Of a stretch of DNA of 64,000 nt, positions 60,518 through 64,000 are shown in pieces. The notes beneath the pieces were generated by a model. That model saw nothing but the letters and a program-made list of their open reading frames with translations. It was not told where the DNA came from and did not search any database. Made by a program: the position numbers and the translations under genes. Source of the DNA: JAFALK01 sp036500605 (GTDB taxonomy: Bacteria > Pseudomonadota > Gammaproteobacteria > Burkholderiales > Burkholderiaceae_C). The stretch spans positions 1-64,000 of the forward strand of contig DASYBU010000036.1 in assembly GCA_036500605.1 (NCBI GenBank). The letters run 5' to 3'. The stretch's first letter is position 1, and every line of letters begins with the position of its first letter.

Positions 60518-62233
60518 TTACTTCCCCGCATCGTCGAGCTGCACGATGCGTCCCGGTTGGACATGTTCGACAGCCTCGGGATGCTCCGCCAGATAGTCGA
60601 TCAGCGCGTCGAGATCGACGCCCAGCACCTTGCGGTCGCGACCTTCGCGCAGCACCGCAAGGCTTTCGCCGCCGTCGGCCAGGAAGCCGTTGACGACCAC
60701 CCGGTAGTCGCGCGCCGGATCGAGCGGCTTGCCGTTCACCTGGATATCAAGCAGCTCCGCAACGCCATCGGCGTTACGGCGCCATTGGTAGCGCAGGCCG
60801 CCGGAAGGCTGCAGCAGGCGCGGCTGCGAGCCGGCTTTGGGCAGGCCGCGCTCCAGCACCTGGCGCAGTTGGGCGCCAGACAGGGTCAGCGCAACCAGCT
60901 CGTTATGGAAAGGTTGGATGCTGAACAGGTCGCTGACGGTCACCGGCTTGCCGGGCTTGGGCGTCAGGTCGGTGCGGATGCCGCCGAGGTTGATGAACGC
61001 CAGATCGGCCGGCCCCTGCTTGCGGGCATAGGCAAGCTGGGCGTCGGAGATCAGATTGCCCAGCGCGGCATCGCCGAACTTGCCTTCGGGCGTGCGGCGC
61101 AGGCCCTGCGTGATCATCGCCACCGGCCTGTTGCGGGCCGGCGCGGTCAGGTCAGCGGCCTTTTGTGCCAGCGCGGCAAAGGCGGGATCGGGCTCATAGG
61201 TGGCCTGCAGCACGGGTCGGTTGACGGCCTGTTCGTCCAGGACATGGCCGGCGTCGTCCACCTTGAGCGTGATCTGCGTGATCCAACCGCCGAAGCTGCC
61301 CGCCTGGGTCAGCAGGCGGCCATTGATCTTGCAGTTGTAGGCGCGATGGGTGTGGCCGCTGATGATCGCGGCGTAGGCCGGATCGAGCCGCTCGGCGATG
61401 TCAACACCGCGACCCTTGATGCCTGCGCAGACATAGCCGGGATCGTTGGCTTCGCCGTTGAACTCGGCGCCTTCGTGCATCACCGCCACCAGCACCTTGG
61501 CCCCCTTGGCCTTGAGCTCCGGCACCAGCGCGTTGAGCGCATCAGCCTCGTCAATAAAGCGCAGGCCGACCATATTGCGAGCCAGCGAGTTGGCAGGGGT
61601 GTCGCGCGTGATCGCGCCGACAAAGGCCACGGGGACACCATCCACGTTCTTGATCACGTAGGACGGCAGCACAGGCTTGCCGGTTTGCTCGTCCAGCATA
61701 TTGGCGGCGAGGAACGGGAAGCCCACGCCCCGATAGCCCGGCCAAGGACAGCCGGCGGCCGGACAAACACCGGCCGCCTTGCGCTTGAATTCGGCCAGGC
61801 CGGCATCGAGCTCATGGTTGCCCAGGGCCGAAGCGGTGAGATCGAGCTGGGCAAATGCGGCCAGTGTCGGCTCGTCGGCCAGCAGGGCGGAGAGCTGAGG
61901 CGAAGCGCCGATCAGATCGCCTGCGGCCACCAGCACCGAGCCCGGCTTTTCGGCTCGCATGTGCTTGATGGCGCTGGCCAGATAGGCGATGCCGCCGGCC
62001 GGCTGCGCGGTCTTCTGGCCGGTCTTGGTGTCCACAAGGCGCGGCATCAGCGGCGTTGGCGACTCCGACTGGATATTGCCGTGGAAATCGTTGATGGCAA
62101 AGATGGTCAGTTCATGCAGCTTTGGCGCTTGCGCTGGCGGTGTGGACTCAGGCGCCGCACAAGCAGCCAGCAACAGGGTCACCCCCGAAACAAGCAAGCT
62201 GGCAGCAAGGTTGGGCAGGCGGTGGTGACTCAA
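60518..62233 (-). CDS. UshA/5'-nucleotidase-family lipoprotein
   Basis: A 571-residue exported metallophosphoesterase. The proposed start is TTG at 62233, with AGGAG 7 nt upstream; this gives a compact lipoprotein signal (LPNLAASLLVSGVTLLLAAC). The open frame extends further upstream but as Arg-rich, non-signal sequence. Metallophosphatase motifs: FAINDFHGNIQSE, LVAAGDLIGASPQLSA, ALGNHELDAG, AIISGHTHRAY. The C-terminal 5'-nucleotidase domain has AFINLGGIRTDLTP and FSIQPFHNELVALTLSG. It would release nucleosides and phosphate from nucleotides outside the inner membrane. Confidence 0.9.
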   Translation of the reverse strand: MSHHRLPNLAASLLVSGVTLLLAACAAPESTPPAQAPKLHELTIFAINDFHGNIQSESPTPLMPRLVDTKTGQKTAQPAGGIAYLASAIKHMRAEKPGSVLVAAGDLIGASPQLSALLADEPTLAAFAQLDLTASALGNHELDAGLAEFKRKAAGVCPAAGCPWPGYRGVGFPFLAANMLDEQTGKPVLPSYVIKNVDGVPVAFVGAITRDTPANSLARNMVGLRFIDEADALNALVPELKAKGAKVLVAVMHEGAEFNGEANDPGYVCAGIKGRGVDIAERLDPAYAAIISGHTHRAYNCKINGRLLTQAGSFGGWITQITLKVDDAGHVLDEQAVNRPVLQATYEPDPAFAALAQKAADLTAPARNRPVAMITQGLRRTPEGKFGDAALGNLISDAQLAYARKQGPADLAFINLGGIRTDLTPKPGKPVTVSDLFSIQPFHNELVALTLSGAQLRQVLERGLPKAGSQPRLLQPSGGLRYQWRRNADGVAELLDIQVNGKPLDPARDYRVVVNGFLADGGESLAVLREGRDRKVLGVDLDALIDYLAEHPEAVEHVQPGRIVQLDDAGK

Positions 62234-62487
62234 AGGACGACTCCTGTTGCGATGCGATAAGGCAAGGCGGCGGATCTTATGTCTGAAAAAGACCGTGCGG
62301 TGGACGCCACGGCTGTCACGAACTGTCACGGAGTCACAACATTTGGACGCGAGACTGCGCGTCGGGCTGACTGGACGGACAGCCCGGATCTTCCGAACCA
62401 TCCGCGTTGCGGACGGCAATTCGCGCACGCAGCCACAAAGCCCAACCTTTTTCAATTGATGTTCACTTCATGTTGCAAAGAGCACAA

Positions 62488-62499
62488 GTAAACGTTTGC
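62488..62499. promoter_or_regulatory. LacI-family-like operator upstream of the TonB receptor
   Basis: GTAAACGTTTGC contains the perfect 8-bp palindrome AAACGTTT with the central CG typical of LacI/GalR-family operators. It is 173 nt upstream of the receptor ATG. LacI-type control of TonB-dependent carbohydrate receptors is known in Proteobacteria; no LacI gene is in the window, so this is a candidate only. Confidence 0.45.
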
Positions 62500-62633
62500 G
62501 ACCCCCGTCTTGGTTAAAGTAATGCTTTGTTAGTGAAGCTAGGGATTGCCCCTTTTTTTGCTCCGCGGATGCCCGTTTGCAGTCCATGTACGCCCGCAGA
62601 TGATTCCCCGAGGTCTTGATTTTTATTTGAAAC

Positions 62634-62653
62634 GCCCGCTCGCCTTGGCGGGC
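62634..62653 (+). promoter_or_regulatory. Leader hairpin before the TonB receptor
   Basis: GCCCGC and GCGGGC pair around an 8-nt loop (TCGCCTTG). The stem ends about 5 nt before the CAGGAG ribosome-binding site of the ATG at 62672 and has no U-tract. It may stabilise the mRNA or tune translation. Confidence 0.4.
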
Positions 62654-62671
62654 TCAACAGGAGTGATTGGG

Positions 62672-64000
62672 ATGACTGAACAGAAATTCGCCCGCTTTGC
62701 GCGGACGGCGCTGAGCCTGGCTGTGGCTGCGGTGGCAGCCTCGGCTGCACATGCGCAAACCACGGACACCGCCGCAGCCACCAGCGATGCCAAGCAAACC
62801 CAGGATGCGTCGCAAGGCCAGACCGCGCAGCGCGCGAATGCCTCCAGCACTTCCAACACGACGAACGCCAACTCCTCGAAGGCCACCATCGAATCACTTG
62901 AAAAGGTGAACGTCGAAGGTCGCCAGACGCTCGGCGGCGGCCTGATGTCGGTGCAAGTCGCGCCCAAGGCCGTGTCCACGATCAGCCGCGCAGCCATCGA
63001 AGAAGCCGCAGCCGGCGTGAACTACGCGCAATTGATCGACACCATCCCTGGCGTCGTCGCCATCACCGACGACCCGAGCGGCCTGTTCGACGCCAACTAC
63101 CAGATCCGCGGCTTCACCAACGACCAGATCGGCGTCACGGTGAACGGTGCTCCGGTCAACGACAGCGGCAACTACCGTGTCTATCCGACCGAGTACGGCG
63201 ACACGGAGAACATGAACGACATCACCGTGCTCCACGGCTACCCGGACGTGGACCAGGCCGTGGCCGGCGCGGCTGGCGGCTCGATCGCATGGTCGACCAT
63301 CGACCCCTCGCACAAGTTCAGCGTCGACACCACGCTCTCCGGCGGCAACGCGAACTATCAACGTGAATTCATGCGCGTGCAGACCGGCGACCTCGGCCCG
63401 GTGCGCTCTTGGATTTCCTACTCGCACAACAGCACCAACGTGTGGCGCGGCTTGGGCGGCGCCCAGGTCTGGAAGGTGGACGGCAAGTCGGTGTGGACCA
63501 TCGACGGCAACAACTCGATCACGGCCTCGTTGCAGTACAACCACCTGATCCGCACCGGCGGCTACCAGTTCGAAACGCAAGCGCAAGCGGCCGCGAACTA
63601 CTACACCAACTACGACACCACGTACAACGGCACCAACACCAACTTCTACAAGCTGCACGTCAATCCGTTCAAGGATTACATGCTGAGCCTGGATGGTGAG
63701 TTCACGCTGAACAACTCTCTGCACCTGACCGTGGTCCCCTACTTCCAGTACGGTTCCGGCGGCGGCGGCTCGGGCTACACGTTCACCGAAAATACCGTGG
63801 CCGGCAACGTCGGCCGCTTCAGCTACGTCAACTACGACCTGGATGGCGATGGTGTCGTCACCAACGGCAAGAAGGTGATGACGTATGCCTACAGCGGTTC
63901 CCAAACCTGGCGTCCGGGTGTCATCGCCAAGCTGATCCAGGACTTCGGCGATACCGACACCCTGACGTACGGCGTCTGGTTCGAGCGGCCACGTCAGGAA
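62672..64000 (+). CDS. TonB-dependent outer-membrane receptor (partial, 3' end outside window)
   Basis: Open from the ATG at 62672 (CAGGAG upstream) to the window end, 443 codons. The signal peptide is TALSLAVAAVAASAAHA, then an unusually long Asn/Ser/Thr/Gln-rich linker of ~55 residues before a TonB-box-like LEKVNVEGR. The plug domain follows: ISRAAIEEAAAGVNYAQLID, TIPGVVAITDDPSGLFDANY, IRGFTNDQIGVTVNGAPVND, YPTEYGDTENMNDITVLHGY, GAAGGSIAWSTIDPSHK. Barrel strands start after ~residue 205, with SWISYSHNSTNVWRGLGGA. The ligand is unknown; the LacI-like site hints at a carbohydrate. Confidence 0.93.
   Translation, partial: MTEQKFARFARTALSLAVAAVAASAAHAQTTDTAAATSDAKQTQDASQGQTAQRANASSTSNTTNANSSKATIESLEKVNVEGRQTLGGGLMSVQVAPKAVSTISRAAIEEAAAGVNYAQLIDTIPGVVAITDDPSGLFDANYQIRGFTNDQIGVTVNGAPVNDSGNYRVYPTEYGDTENMNDITVLHGYPDVDQAVAGAAGGSIAWSTIDPSHKFSVDTTLSGGNANYQREFMRVQTGDLGPVRSWISYSHNSTNVWRGLGGAQVWKVDGKSVWTIDGNNSITASLQYNHLIRTGGYQFETQAQAAANYYTNYDTTYNGTNTNFYKLHVNPFKDYMLSLDGEFTLNNSLHLTVVPYFQYGSGGGGSGYTFTENTVAGNVGRFSYVNYDLDGDGVVTNGKKVMTYAYSGSQTWRPGVIAKLIQDFGDTDTLTYGVWFERPRQE

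Larger units (their letters stand above)
62234..62671. other. 438-nt divergent intergenic region
   Basis: No gene is seen here. The left part holds the TTG gene's AGGAG and three GTGAC-type words (as GTCAC on plus) at 62313-62335. The part from about 62440 is AT-richer and carries the GTAAACGTTTGC palindrome (62488-62499), a T7 run at 62552-62559, and a GCCCGC/GCGGGC hairpin (62634-62653) just before the receptor's Shine-Dalgarno. It must contain both divergent promoters. Confidence 0.6.

Noticed and set aside
62313..62329. Firm call of a PhoB box
   Set aside because: The CTGTCAC repeats are 10 bp apart instead of 11 and point away from the nucleotidase gene, so it is reported only as a weak finding.
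62234..62455. Upstream extension of the nucleotidase protein to an ATG at 62455
   Set aside because: The added 74 residues are Arg/Cys-rich and would place the lipoprotein signal internally; the TTG at 62233 has AGGAG at the right distance.

Overview
The window is a dense, GC-rich bacterial chromosome segment. Protein content and gene order point to a betaproteobacterium of the order Burkholderiales: a TetR/PaaR-type phenylacetate operon with two paaK genes, a moaA-mobA-moeA cluster, a yebC-purD-plsC-hemF-nadD-rsfS-rlmH-maf-rng run, the glnS and LytS/LytR types, and chemoreceptors ending in WETF. No complete insertion sequence, prophage or CRISPR array was found.

Layout. 1-3.2 kb (minus): end of a phenylacetyl-CoA pathway operon (paaG-like isomerase, paaI, paaK, second paaK cut by the window edge), preceded by a TACCGA-N4-TCGGTA palindrome. 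3.4-10.6 kb (plus): a 2,396-residue protein made almost wholly of an eight-residue repeat, organised in a 216-residue (27-octad, 648-bp) super-repeat and ending in a pseudo-EF-hand module known from RTX proteins; a small lipoprotein follows. 11.2-14.9 kb: a possible kinase remnant, then moaA, mobA, a GNAT acetyltransferase and a motif-poor moeA paralogue. 14.9-19.2 kb: YceI-like lipoprotein, Mpo1-like membrane protein, ketopantoate-reductase-like protein, apbC/mrp and an HI1419/HI1420-type toxin-antitoxin pair. 19.26-19.57 kb: three tRNA-Lys genes (CTT, CTT, TTT). 19.6-26.5 kb (minus): tcdA-yeeE, then tolB-pal-cpoB without tolQRA, preceded by an ABC-2 exporter. 26.6-30.8 kb: two convergent paralogous lipoproteins with Gly6 linkers. 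31-32.5 kb: methyltransferase and a zeta-like toxin pair.

32.5-39.9 kb (minus) is a nine-gene, almost fully overlapping housekeeping operon running from yebC to rng. 40-46 kb (plus): HerA/YjgR-type ATPase, a chemoreceptor, and a three-gene unit of membrane protein, LytS-like kinase and LytTR regulator. 46-48.7 kb: glnS, a lipoprotein behind a strong hairpin, and a small Burkholderiales protein. 48.9-55.3 kb (minus): dipeptidyl-peptidase, SUI1 factor, a TPR protein with an HELSH zinc-peptidase motif, and dbpA. 55.3-60.4 kb (minus): HDOD protein, tRNA-Gly(CCC), and a hybrid kinase overlapping a GGEEF response regulator. 60.5 kb to the end: a UshA-type nucleotidase lipoprotein and a divergent, incomplete TonB-dependent receptor with a LacI-like palindrome upstream.

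Most genes are ordinary. The best candidates for something undescribed are the octad super-repeat giant protein, the convergent lipoprotein pair, and the TPR/HELSH protein. Function statements rest on motif recognition by eye; no database search was run.
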